A DNA stretch of 37,363 nt from Gammaproteobacteria bacterium (lineage in GTDB: Bacteria; Pseudomonadota; Gammaproteobacteria; Chromatiales; Chromatiaceae), in the NCBI GenBank assembly GCA_009929855.1, contig RZZN01000034.1, forward strand, positions 1 through 37,363, read 5' to 3'. Both the position numbers and the translations under genes were made by a program. Numbering within the stretch: the stretch's first letter is position 1; each line of letters opens with the position of its first letter. Of the stretch, positions 19,096 to 27,765 are shown one piece after another. The notes beneath the pieces were generated by a model. The model saw only the letters and a list, made by a program, of their open reading frames with translations, searched no databases and had not been told where the DNA came from.

Positions 19096-19746
19096 CTAGG
19101 ATGGCTCAGTCCGCATGGAGCATCCTCGATCGAGCTCTCGCCACCGATTGACCACGGTACAGAAGAGACGCGCGGTTTGCTCGGCGTCGTAGATCGCCGA
19201 GTGTGCCGCGCTGCTCTGCCAGCCAAGCCCGGCCTCCTTGGACGCCTTGGCGAGCACGGTTTGACCAAACATCAGACCCGCAAGCGAGACCGTATCGAAG
19301 ACACTGAAGGCGTGGAAGGGATTACGCTTGATCCCGGTGCGCTCGACGGCGGCCTTGATGAAGCCAAGATCGAAATGCGCGTTGTGTCCGACGAGGATGG
19401 CACGCGTACAGCCGGTCGATTTCACCGCCTTGCGAATGGGTGTCAAGATGCGCTGCAGCGCATCATGCTCGGAGACGGCATCGCGAAAGGGATGATCCGG
19501 GTCGATGCGGTTGAAGGCCAGTGCGCTGGGGTCGATCTCGGCACCGACGAATGGCAACACATGACAGGCGATGGTTGCCGACGGCTCGATGTGTCCAGTC
19601 GGCGCCATGCGGATGATGACCGCCGCGATCTCCAGCAAGGCGTGGCGTTGCGGATCGAAACCGGCGGTCTCGACATCCACCACGACCGGCAAAAAGCCGC
19701 GAAACCGCGCAGCGATCCCTTCTCTCGGTATTGGCTCTTGATTCAT
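19096..19746 (-). CDS. rnt: Ribonuclease T
   Basis: A DEDDh 3'-5' exoribonuclease that trims tRNA and other stable RNA 3' ends and turns over the tRNA CCA end. It has 216 residues. The catalytic set is visible: Asp24 and Glu26 ([10 protein letters not shown]), Asp126 ([10 protein letters not shown]), His182 and Asp187 ([10 protein letters not shown]). ALAFNRIDP and [13 protein letters not shown] are RNase T-specific blocks that separate it from DNA polymerase III epsilon. It faces grxD, with little room for a terminator between the stops. Confidence 0.95.
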   Translation of the reverse strand: MNQEPIPREGIAARFRGFLPVVVDVETAGFDPQRHALLEIAAVIIRMAPTGHIEPSATIACHVLPFVGAEIDPSALAFNRIDPDHPFRDAVSEHDALQRILTPIRKAVKSTGCTRAILVGHNAHFDLGFIKAAVERTGIKRNPFHAFSVFDTVSLAGLMFGQTVLAKASKEAGLGWQSSAAHSAIYDAEQTARLFCTVVNRWRELDRGCSMRTEPS

Positions 19747-20040
19747 GCCGACAGCATAAGTGCATCAAGGGCGAAAGCCAAACTCGGCGCAGACCGCGCC
19801 ATCGACATCCCTCGGCGCGGCGTCCTGTGCGCGTGCGACCAGGGTGGATTCAGCGCGCGGCTGATCCGATCGGGCGCACGCCTGTGTTAGCATCATCAGG
19901 CGCCGCTCAGGATTCCAACCCATGGTGGCTGATGCCAGGGATCCATGAGATGGCGGAGTCGGTTGCTGATCGCGGCTGTGAGCAGCACCCAATGCGTACC
20001 CGCTGACCAAAGAGATCCGACACTCATGAAGGACCGGGAC

Positions 20041-20841
20041 ATGAGCTGGTGCATCCGGGCACCGCGGCGCGCGACCAGGCTCGCACCCTGGCTTGCGGTC
20101 TTGTCATTGACCATCGGCTGCGCCGGGAGTCCAAGTCGCATCACCGAGCCGAGCGATCCACTGGAGCCATTCAACCGGGCGGTCTACCGATTCAACACTG
20201 ATTTCGACAAGGCCTTCGTCACGCCCATCGCCAGGGGGTATCAGACCGTCACGCCCGAGCCAGTCCAGCGCGGCGTCAACAACTTCTTCAACAATCTCGA
20301 CGACATCACCTCGTTCGTGAACAACGCCTTGCAGTTCAAGATGGCCCGTGCCGGGAGTGACGCCGGACGCTTTGTCGTCAATTCGACCGTCGGCGTACTG
20401 GGCGTCTACGATGTTGCGACCAACATGGGACTCCCGAGCCACAAGGAAGACTTCGGCCAGACACTCGGCTACTGGGGTCTGGACTCGGGTGCCTACCTGA
20501 TGCTGCCATTCCTCGGCCCAAGCAGCGTGCGTGACGCCTTCGGCACGGCCGGCGATGTCTTCACCGATCCGCTCTTCCATCTGGATCCTCTCTTCAAGGT
20601 CGACGAAGCCCCAGTCTATTGGGGCCTGATCGCACTGCGGCTGATCGATCGCCGTGCCAATCTACTGGCCGCAACCGACATCCTCGAGGATGCCGCGCTC
20701 GATCCTTACGCCTTCCTGCGCGATGCTTATCTGCAACGCCGCCATGCCCTGGTGCACGACGGCAATCCACCGCCAAGCGAAGGGGTGGACGATTTCTGGG
20801 ATGAGATCGATTTCGAGAGCGAGCCAGACGCATCGCCTTGA
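20041..20841 (+). CDS. mlaA: Outer-membrane lipoprotein MlaA (VacJ)
   Basis: A component of the Mla system that removes misplaced phospholipids from the outer leaflet of the outer membrane and passes them to MlaC. It has 266 residues. A hydrophobic leader ends LSLTIGC, with Cys27 the likely lipidated residue; the lipobox is slightly off consensus. Family motifs are SDPLEPFNRAVYRFN, NFFNNLDDITSFVNN and EDFGQTLGYWGLDSGAYLMLPFLGPSSVRD. ATG 20041 has AAGGA 7 bp upstream; ATG 20026 is possible. The mlaBCDEF genes are not nearby. It converges with pyrC. Confidence 0.93.
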   Translation: MSWCIRAPRRATRLAPWLAVLSLTIGCAGSPSRITEPSDPLEPFNRAVYRFNTDFDKAFVTPIARGYQTVTPEPVQRGVNNFFNNLDDITSFVNNALQFKMARAGSDAGRFVVNSTVGVLGVYDVATNMGLPSHKEDFGQTLGYWGLDSGAYLMLPFLGPSSVRDAFGTAGDVFTDPLFHLDPLFKVDEAPVYWGLIALRLIDRRANLLAATDILEDAALDPYAFLRDAYLQRRHALVHDGNPPPSEGVDDFWDEIDFESEPDASP

Positions 20842-20894
20842 GCCACGCGAGCGAGGGGTTAGCGCCTAGCATCCACATGGGGCGATCGCTGAAC

Positions 20895-20909
20895 GGGGGC
20901 GCCGCCCCC
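20895..20909. terminator. Short GC hairpin between convergent mlaA and pyrC
   Basis: GGGGGC (20895-20900) pairs with GCCCCC (20904-20909) over a 3-nt loop. It is placed between two convergent stops and could serve both strands. There is no T-run, so strength is doubtful. Confidence 0.35.
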
Positions 20910-20941
20910 AGCGTCCCCTCCCCCGGGTTGTGACGTGCCGA

Positions 20942-21988
20942 TCAGTCCGAGACCAGTCGCCAGCGGACGCCCTCCTCGGCGCGCAAGGGCACGACCCGGG
21001 TCGAGCCGAATGGATAGGACGAGGGAACCGTCCAGGGCTCGCGGCGCAGGCGGATGTGCTCGCGATTGCGCTCGAGTCCGTAGAAATCGGCGCCATGGTG
21101 ACTCGCGAATCCAGCGAAACGCTCCAATGCACCGGCTTGCTCGAACACCTCGGCATAGAGCTCGATCGCCGCGTGTGCGCTGAAGGCACCGGCACAGCCA
21201 CACGCGCTTTCCTTGCCCTCGCGCGGGTGCGGCGCGCTGTCTGTTCCGAGAAAGAACCGGGGGTGACCGCTCGTTGCCGCGGCGATCAGCGCGAGCCGAT
21301 GCCGCTCGCGCTTGAGCACGGGCAGACAGTAGAGATGCGGGCGGATGCCACCAGCGAGCATGGCATTGCGGTTGTACATGAGATGATGCGGCGTGATGGT
21401 CGCGCCCAGCGTCGGCGGCCCTTCGCGCACGAAGGCGACAGCCTCGGCCGTGGTGACATGCTCGAAGACGATCTTGAGCTCGGGAAAGGTCCGCACGATC
21501 GGCTCGAGCCGCTCCTCGATGAAGCGCTGCTCGCGATCGAAGAGATCGACATGCTCGTCGGTCACCTCGCCGTGAACCAGCAAGGGCATACCCATGCGCT
21601 GCATGACCTCGAGGATCGGATAGCGGCCCTCCAGATCGGTCACGCCACTGTCTGAGTTGGTCGTCGCCCCCGCCGGATAGAGCTTACAGCCGAACACCCG
21701 CCCGCTCGCCTTGGCGCTCGCGATCTCCTCGGGCTGGGTCTCATCCGTGAGATAGAGCGTCATCAGCGGTTGGAAATCGCTGCCGGGCGGGCGTGCATCC
21801 AGGATACGCGCGCGATACGCCAGGGCCATGGCGGTCGTGACGATCGGCGGCTTGAGATTTGGCATCACGATCGCCCGCGCGAAGCAGCGCGCGCTGTGGG
21901 CCACCGTGTCGGCGAGCACGTCCCCGTCACGCAGATGCAGATGCCAGTCGTCAGGTCGGGGGATGCGAATCTCGGTCATCTCTGACAT
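20942..21988 (-). CDS. pyrC: Dihydroorotase PyrC
   Basis: Zinc enzyme that cyclises carbamoyl-aspartate to dihydroorotate in pyrimidine synthesis. ATG 21988 gives 348 residues, the same length as E. coli PyrC, and places the metal ligands His16 and His18 ([10 protein letters not shown]) and the carboxylated Lys102 ([12 protein letters not shown]) at the same numbers. A GTG two codons upstream (21994) is possible. Further signatures are [18 protein letters not shown] and [10 protein letters not shown]-like [16 protein letters not shown]. It is the type II, single-domain form, not linked to pyrB. Confidence 0.96.
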   Translation of the reverse strand: MSEMTEIRIPRPDDWHLHLRDGDVLADTVAHSARCFARAIVMPNLKPPIVTTAMALAYRARILDARPPGSDFQPLMTLYLTDETQPEEIASAKASGRVFGCKLYPAGATTNSDSGVTDLEGRYPILEVMQRMGMPLLVHGEVTDEHVDLFDREQRFIEERLEPIVRTFPELKIVFEHVTTAEAVAFVREGPPTLGATITPHHLMYNRNAMLAGGIRPHLYCLPVLKRERHRLALIAAATSGHPRFFLGTDSAPHPREGKESACGCAGAFSAHAAIELYAEVFEQAGALERFAGFASHHGADFYGLERNREHIRLRREPWTVPSSYPFGSTRVVPLRAEEGVRWRLVSD

Positions 21989-22032
21989 ATCCACGACGCC
22001 CTAGGCCGAATCGGTGAGGTCGAGCCGCATGT

Positions 22033-22236
22033 CTAATCCGGCGAGCGCAGCCGATAGCGCGCACCACAGTAGGGACAGACGGCCTCACCGCTGGGCTCAT
22101 TCTCGATCGGCAGATAGACCCGTGGATGCATGTTCCAAACTGGGGCATCGGGCATGGGACAGGACAGCGGCAGATCCGCGTGACCGACCTCGATCACCTC
22201 GGACGCGCTGCCGGTTGCGACGGCGGCATTTGACAT
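22033..22236 (-). CDS. CHCC-type zinc-finger protein
   Basis: A 67-residue protein of the zf-CHCC family (related to the mitochondrial complex I subunit NDUFS6/13 kDa). The expected zinc ligands are visible: Cys26, His37, Cys54 and Cys57 (LSCPMPD, WNMHPRVYLP, VCPYCGARY). The start at 22236 has GGAGAG upstream. It lies 183 bp downstream of ilvE and 44 bp upstream of the pyrC start, all on the minus strand; its linkage to glnE-ilvE is common in gammaproteobacteria. The function in bacteria is not established. Confidence 0.9.
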   Translation of the reverse strand: MSNAAVATGSASEVIEVGHADLPLSCPMPDAPVWNMHPRVYLPIENEPSGEAVCPYCGARYRLRSPD

Positions 22237-22419
22237 CGGCTCTCTCCACAGAGGTGCGGGTCGCGCCGCCACCGCGGGCGGGCGACAGGGCGCGGTGTTC
22301 GCCGGTTCCGATCAACCGCCACGCATGCATGGCGGCGGACGCGGGCCGGCGCTCAATCCATCAAATCAGACAGTGCACTGTTCGCCGTCGGCGACCCGCG
22401 GCCGTCGGCGCCTCTCGTC

Positions 22420-23343
22420 TCAAACCTGGGTCAGCCATTCCGCGTGATCCGCCAGGCGACCATGGACGAGATCGAAATAGAGTGTCTGCAAGCGCTCGGT
22501 GATGGGGCCACGCGCCCCCTTGCCGATGACTCGCCCATCGACCTCGCGGATCGGTGTGACCTCCGCGGCGGTGCCGGTGAAGAAGGCCTCTTCCGCGATA
22601 TAGACCTCGTCGCGGGTGATCCGCTTCTCGACCACCTCGATCCCCAGCTCGCGGGCCAGCGTCATGACCGTGCGTCTGGTGATGCCATCGAGCGCGGAGG
22701 TCAGATCAGGCGTATAGAGCACGCCGCGGCGCACGATGAAGATGTTCTCTCCGCTGCCCTCCATCACGTAGCCGTTGGCGTCCAACAGCAAGGCCTCGTC
22801 ATAGCCGTCGCGCAAGGCTTCCTGGAGGGCCATCATCGAGTTCATGTAATTGCCGTTGGCCTTGGCGCGGCACATGGTGATGTTGACATGATGTCGCGTG
22901 AAGGAGGACACCCGGATGCGGATACCCTTCGTCATGTTCTCCTCACCCAGATAGGCGCCCCACTCCCAGGCCGCGACGATACAGTGGACCTGAAGATTGT
23001 CCGCGCGCAGCCCCATCCCCTCGGGCCCATAGAAGAACATCGGCCGGATATAGGCCGAATCAAGACCATTCTCGCGCACGGCGACACGCTGCGCCTCGTC
23101 GATGGTCTCGCGGTCGAAGGGCGGTTTCATGCCCAGGATATGGGCGGACTCGAAGAGCCGGTCGGTATGGTCACGCAGCCTGAAGATCGCGGTCCCCTGC
23201 GCGGTGCGATAGGCGCGCACACCCTCGAATACGCCCATCCCGTAATGGAAGGTGTGAGTCAGAACATGCGTCTGGGCCTCGCGCCAGGGCACCATCACAC
23301 CGTTGTGCCAGATCAGGCCGTCACGGTCCGCCATCGTAGCCAT
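22420..23343 (-). CDS. ilvE: Branched-chain amino acid aminotransferase IlvE
   Basis: Fold-type IV PLP aminotransferase for the last step of valine, leucine and isoleucine synthesis. It has 307 residues. THTFHYGMGVFEGVRAY is the N-terminal signature, Lys161 (CRAKANGNYMNS) is the PLP lysine, and EGSGENIFIV and EVTPIREVDGRVIG follow. The ATG at 23343 has only a weak AGAAGA Shine-Dalgarno; ATG 23334 is an alternative. It is 88 bp downstream of glnE. Confidence 0.95.
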   Translation of the reverse strand: MATMADRDGLIWHNGVMVPWREAQTHVLTHTFHYGMGVFEGVRAYRTAQGTAIFRLRDHTDRLFESAHILGMKPPFDRETIDEAQRVAVRENGLDSAYIRPMFFYGPEGMGLRADNLQVHCIVAAWEWGAYLGEENMTKGIRIRVSSFTRHHVNITMCRAKANGNYMNSMMALQEALRDGYDEALLLDANGYVMEGSGENIFIVRRGVLYTPDLTSALDGITRRTVMTLARELGIEVVEKRITRDEVYIAEEAFFTGTAAEVTPIREVDGRVIGKGARGPITERLQTLYFDLVHGRLADHAEWLTQV

Positions 23344-23431
23344 GTCTTCTTCTCACTCCGCTCGGGTCGGGACGCGGGTCCCGGTAAAGGTATCAATTCT
23401 CGCCTTGACGCCACGGCGCCAGTCACCGCGA

Positions 23432-26305
23432 TCAGGTGCTCGACGCGCCCGGCTCATCCATGAGCACATGCCACAGGGCCGCCACCCGATCACGCTCCGG
23501 GCGCAGATCAGCGTCCGCGATGGTCTTGGGTTGCTCTTGCAGAGCACTACGATGGTAGCTCGCGCGCAGTGTCTTGTAGGCCGCGGTCAGATCCTCGGCG
23601 GCCCGCCCGGGCAACAGAGCGAGCCGACCCAATGTCTCGAGCTGTCGGATGTTGTCCGTCCAGTCGGTCAGCTCGGGATGCGCGTCGGCCCAACGCAATA
23701 CCGCGTATTGAACCATAAACTCGATATCGGCAATACCGCCCGGGCCTTGCTTGAGGTCGAAACGGCCACCACCAGAACGATCCAGGTTGGCGCGCATCTT
23801 CTCGCGCATGGCACGAACCTCCTCGCGCAAGCGCTCCGGATCGCGCGGTCGACGGATGATCGCCCGGCGCAGCTGCTCGAAACGCTGCGCGAGCTCGCGA
23901 TCGCCGGCGACCGGTCGCGCCCGAATCAGCGCTTGATGCTCCCAGGTCCAGGCGTCGCTCTCCTGATAGGCGGCGAAGGCATCGAGCGAGCGCACCAGCA
24001 GACCCCGATTCCCGTCGGGGCGCAGCCGCATGTCGACATCATAGAGGATCCCGGATGGGGTCCGGGTCGTCATCATATGGATCATGCGCTGCCCGAGTCG
24101 CATGTAGAACTGCTCGTTGCTGATGGATTTCGACCCATCGGTCATGGCGATGGGGTTGGTGCCGCCATGAATGAAGACCAGGTCGAGGTCCGAGTCATAG
24201 CCGAGCTCGATCCCGCCGAGCTTGCCGTAGCCGAGGACCATGAAACCGGTCTCCTCGCCCTGGATCTGAGTCGGTCGGCCATGGCGCTCGCACAGATGAG
24301 CGAACGCCAGACAGAGCACGCGACGGATCGAGACCTCGGCGATCTCGGTGAGATAGTCGCTCACCACCATCAAGGGGATGACCTCGGTGAGATCGGCGGC
24401 GGCGACCCGCAGGACATTGCCCTGCACGAATTGACGCAGACGCTCCATCTGCTGCTCGAGATCCTCCGGATCCAGGTGTGACAGCAGCGCATCGAGCTCC
24501 GACTCGAGATCGGCGCGGCGCAGCGGCGCATAGAGCCTGCGCGGATCGATGAGCTCGTCGAGCAGCAATGGATGGCGACAGATGCGGTCGGTGAACCAGG
24601 GACTCATGCCAGCCAGACGCGCAAGCTGGGCGAGGATCTCGGGATGCTCACCCAACATCGCGAGATACGAGGTGCGGCGCGCGACCGACTCGATGACCTT
24701 CAACATCCGCGTGAGCGCAAGCGCGGGCTGCTCGCTCGCCGCGCTCAGCTGTAGGATCAGCGGGATCAAGCGATCGAGACGATCATGACCACGTGGACTC
24801 AGGCCCTTGCGCACGATGGATTCGTGGAATTGGATGAGTTGGGTGCGCGCGCTCGTCGGATCGGCGAAGCCCAGGTCGGCGAGCGTGGCCGCGTCATGCC
24901 CAGGCTCGCCTTCGCCGTGCCAGAGCTGTGACACGGCGGGAGCCGCGCCATCCTCGGCCATGTCGGGCACGGCGAAGACCTGATCGAAATGGGTCTGGAC
25001 ATGCCGTCGGTGGCGCTCCAGCACAGACGCGAAATCCGCCCAATCGGGGTAGCCCATGGAGCGGGCCAAGCGCAGTCGATCCTCCTCCCGGGTCGGGAGC
25101 ACATGGGTCTGCTTGTCGCGATGGGCCTGCAGCCGATTCTCCACCCGGCGCAAGAAGCAGTAGGCATCGTCGAGCTCGCGCACGGCCGCTTCGGGGAGCA
25201 GCTGCTTGCGCGCCAGACGCTCCAGCACGGCGCGGATCGGGCGGATCTGCAGTTCCGCATCACGTCCGCCGCGAATCAACTGGAAGGATTGACCGATGAA
25301 CTCGATCTCGCGGATGCCGCCGGGGCCGAGCTTGATGTTGGCATCCATCCCTCGGCGATACAGCTCCTTGGCGATCAGCCGCTTGAGATCGCGCAAGGAT
25401 TCGACCGCGCCAAAATCCAGATAGCGACGATAGACGAAGGGGCGCAGCATGGCGGTCAAGCGGGCCGCATCGGCCGGGTCGCCCGCGATGACCCGCGCCT
25501 TGATCATGGCATAGCGCTCCCACTCGCGCGCCTGGGTCTGATAATAGTCGTCCATGGCATTGAAGCTCATCACCAAGGGGCCGGAGTCGCCGAACGGACG
25601 CAGTCGGGTATCGACACGGAAGACGAAGCCGTCGACCGTTTGGCTGCCCAGTGACTGGACCAGACGCTGGGCCAGCTTGATGAAAAACTGCTCGTTGGTG
25701 AGTCGGCGCGCGGCATCAAGGATCTCGCCATTGCTGGCGAAGGCGAAGATGAGATCGATGTCCGAGCTCAGGTTGAGCTCACGCGCGCCGAGCTTGCCCA
25801 TGCCGATCACCAGCAGGCGCAGCTCGCGGCCAGTGGCGTCGCGTGGTGTTCCGAGCTCGGCTCGGGTCCACTCATGCAGCCGATCGAGCGCGCCGCGGAT
25901 CGCCAGGTCGGCCAGCTCACTGAGATGCGCGAGCGTCTCGGGCAGTTCGGCGAGGCCGGCGATGTCACGCCAGATGATACGGATCATCTCGCGCCGGCGC
26001 ACCTGGCGCAGGGCCTGCTGCAGACCCGGCTCATCCGTGACCTCGGCGAGCGCGGCGCCCAGCCTGGCGGCCAGCGCCGTGGCGTCGAATGGCCGATCCA
26101 GATCACCGCTGGCGATCAGATCGGCCAACACCCCTGGGTGCCGAGCCGCATTGAGCGCGACATACTCGCTGGCCTCCCAGACCCGCGCCCGCGCCGCGGT
26201 GAATGCCGGCTCGGCGGGCAGCGCGATGCCATGCTCATGGGCCCAATCGAGCCATGTCGACCAATGGGCCTCGGTCGTCGGATCGAGATTCGCCGCGCTG
26301 TCCAT
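23432..26305 (-). CDS. glnE: Glutamine synthetase adenylyltransferase/deadenylase GlnE
   Basis: Bifunctional enzyme that adenylylates and deadenylylates glutamine synthetase in response to PII. It has 957 residues, full length. The N-terminal deadenylase nucleotidyltransferase motif (VIGMGKLGARELNLSSDIDL) is at about residues 167-186, with its metal pair DID. The C-terminal adenylylase motif (VLGYGKLGGIELGYDSDLDL) lies around residues 690-710. Between and after them are helical PII-binding and GlnD-like domains. The ATG lies 9 bp after the mutarotase stop, suggesting coupling, and ilvE follows. Confidence 0.96.
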   Translation of the reverse strand: MDSAANLDPTTEAHWSTWLDWAHEHGIALPAEPAFTAARARVWEASEYVALNAARHPGVLADLIASGDLDRPFDATALAARLGAALAEVTDEPGLQQALRQVRRREMIRIIWRDIAGLAELPETLAHLSELADLAIRGALDRLHEWTRAELGTPRDATGRELRLLVIGMGKLGARELNLSSDIDLIFAFASNGEILDAARRLTNEQFFIKLAQRLVQSLGSQTVDGFVFRVDTRLRPFGDSGPLVMSFNAMDDYYQTQAREWERYAMIKARVIAGDPADAARLTAMLRPFVYRRYLDFGAVESLRDLKRLIAKELYRRGMDANIKLGPGGIREIEFIGQSFQLIRGGRDAELQIRPIRAVLERLARKQLLPEAAVRELDDAYCFLRRVENRLQAHRDKQTHVLPTREEDRLRLARSMGYPDWADFASVLERHRRHVQTHFDQVFAVPDMAEDGAAPAVSQLWHGEGEPGHDAATLADLGFADPTSARTQLIQFHESIVRKGLSPRGHDRLDRLIPLILQLSAASEQPALALTRMLKVIESVARRTSYLAMLGEHPEILAQLARLAGMSPWFTDRICRHPLLLDELIDPRRLYAPLRRADLESELDALLSHLDPEDLEQQMERLRQFVQGNVLRVAAADLTEVIPLMVVSDYLTEIAEVSIRRVLCLAFAHLCERHGRPTQIQGEETGFMVLGYGKLGGIELGYDSDLDLVFIHGGTNPIAMTDGSKSISNEQFYMRLGQRMIHMMTTRTPSGILYDVDMRLRPDGNRGLLVRSLDAFAAYQESDAWTWEHQALIRARPVAGDRELAQRFEQLRRAIIRRPRDPERLREEVRAMREKMRANLDRSGGGRFDLKQGPGGIADIEFMVQYAVLRWADAHPELTDWTDNIRQLETLGRLALLPGRAAEDLTAAYKTLRASYHRSALQEQPKTIADADLRPERDRVAALWHVLMDEPGASST

Positions 26306-26314
26306 GGGCGCCGC

Positions 26315-27226
26315 TCAGAACGACTCGATCGCGTAACGGGCACCCAGTCGGTAAGCGGCGCCGGGGGCGACCTCGATCACCTCGCTGGCGGTGTTGACGG
26401 TCTCGACGCAGATGAAGCGCTGGTAGTCGTCATCGGCGAGATCGGCCATCGCCCGGGCGGTGGCGATCCAGGGATTCCAGACCACGGCGGTGCGGCTGTG
26501 CTCGGCGGTGATGCGGATGCGTCGCCCCAGCACGGAGTCGTGGATGGTCAGTCCTGGTGGCACCCCTTCATAGATCCGGTTGACCTCGCGATCGACACGC
26601 ACAGAGCCTTGCTGCAAGACGCGCGCATCCCGGCCATCGGCCGCCTTGTCGATATAGTGACAAGCATCGAGACCAGTGACCTCGACACCCGCGATGTCGC
26701 CGATCTTGAAATAGGCATGCAGCCCCTGCGTGATGGTGAATGGACGCTCGCCGGCATTGCGGGTGACCAAGGCCACGGCCAGCGTGGCGCCGATCTCGAT
26801 CTCGACCTGCAGATCGAAGCAATGCGGCCAGATGGCGCGGGTCGCCGCCTCATCGGCCAGCCCCAAGTGAACCACCGTGGCGCCGTCGGTACGGGTCTCG
26901 GTGGCGCGCACCGCCCAAGGCCAGGCGCGAACGAAGCCATGCGCCGGTCGACCCTGCCCTTGCGGATCGGCGCCAAACCAAGGCCAGCAGACCGGGATCC
27001 CACCCTTGATCGCCTGACCCTGGGCAAAATAGGCCCGCTCGCTGACGAAGAGCAGATCATCGCGCGCATCCGCTGGACGATATCCCAGGACCTGCCCACC
27101 GTATGGCGAGATCAGTGCCGCGGCCTGCGCATTCGTGATCTCGATCATGACGAGACCACCCGGGCCGGTGGTGAAGCGCAGGACGCCGTCGATGCCGTAC
27201 TCCGCATTCAATGCCGCGATATCCAT
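26315..27226 (-). CDS. D-hexose-6-phosphate mutarotase (YeaD-like)
   Basis: Galactose-mutarotase-fold epimerase acting on hexose-6-phosphate anomers. It has 303 residues. Family segments are GGIPVCWPWFGADPQGQGRPAHGF, of which PVCWPWFGADP is the phosphate-site signature, GLHAYFKIGDI, GLDACHYIDKA with a conserved His, and the C-terminal FICVETVNTAS with the catalytic Glu. The start at 27226 is supported by GAGG 7 bp upstream; the open frame upstream to 27364 is non-coding in character. It is the first gene of a run with glnE and ilvE. Confidence 0.92.
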   Translation of the reverse strand: MDIAALNAEYGIDGVLRFTTGPGGLVMIEITNAQAAALISPYGGQVLGYRPADARDDLLFVSERAYFAQGQAIKGGIPVCWPWFGADPQGQGRPAHGFVRAWPWAVRATETRTDGATVVHLGLADEAATRAIWPHCFDLQVEIEIGATLAVALVTRNAGERPFTITQGLHAYFKIGDIAGVEVTGLDACHYIDKAADGRDARVLQQGSVRVDREVNRIYEGVPPGLTIHDSVLGRRIRITAEHSRTAVVWNPWIATARAMADLADDDYQRFICVETVNTASEVIEVAPGAAYRLGARYAIESF

Positions 27227-27765
27227 CGATGATCCTCTGCCGGGGGTGGCTCTGGGGCGGGCGACAGGGCCCGATCCGCCGTCTGAATGGCGGCGCGGAT
27301 GCCCCTCCGCCCGAGCCGGCTCCCAGCGCGGATGAGCAATGACCAATTCTTGCCCAGATGCCAACGATTGTCACGCCGCCCAAGCACCGCCGGGCGCGGA
27401 TTGGCCATGCCCCGGGACCGCACGATCCCTGCCGATGACCGCAATCCAGGGATCTTCGCCCTCCGTCGAGACCGCCGTCCATGACGCGCCAACGCCCGGC
27501 TAGTCCAGCCCAGTCGCCGTGCATCATGGCTGATCGACACCCAGGGCCTCATCCCTGGCCAGTGCAGCAGGTGTCAAAAATGTGACGGTTTAGTTACAAT
27601 TGAAGTCTAGGCGTTCACGCTGGTCTCAGCGCCTCGGGCGACTTGCGCACTCGACTCGTTCAGTACTCGGAATCCCATGAACATGAAAGATCTCCATGCC
27701 AGTCTACTCGTCGGGAGCGCCGCCAGCGCGACCCGTCAACGCACGGCAGGCCAGGGGTGGATCCG
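27227..27765. other. Divergent intergenic region before the Na/phosphate cotransporter
   Basis: 539 bp without a supported gene. It holds a 6-bp hairpin CCAGGG/CCCTGG (27541-27558). An AT-richer patch contains TACAAT (27595-27600), a plausible -10 for the plus-strand gene; the hexamer 17 bp upstream (TGTCAA) is a poor -35. The TGTCA / TGACG / TTACA run at 27572-27598 has 11-bp spacing reminiscent of Pho boxes but too weak to call. The open frame that extends the cotransporter upstream to 27643 lacks membrane or family features. Confidence 0.45.

Noticed and set aside
27565-27605. Pho box upstream of the Na/Pi cotransporter
   Set aside because: TGTCA-like elements recur at 11-bp spacing but only the first matches well; too degenerate to call.
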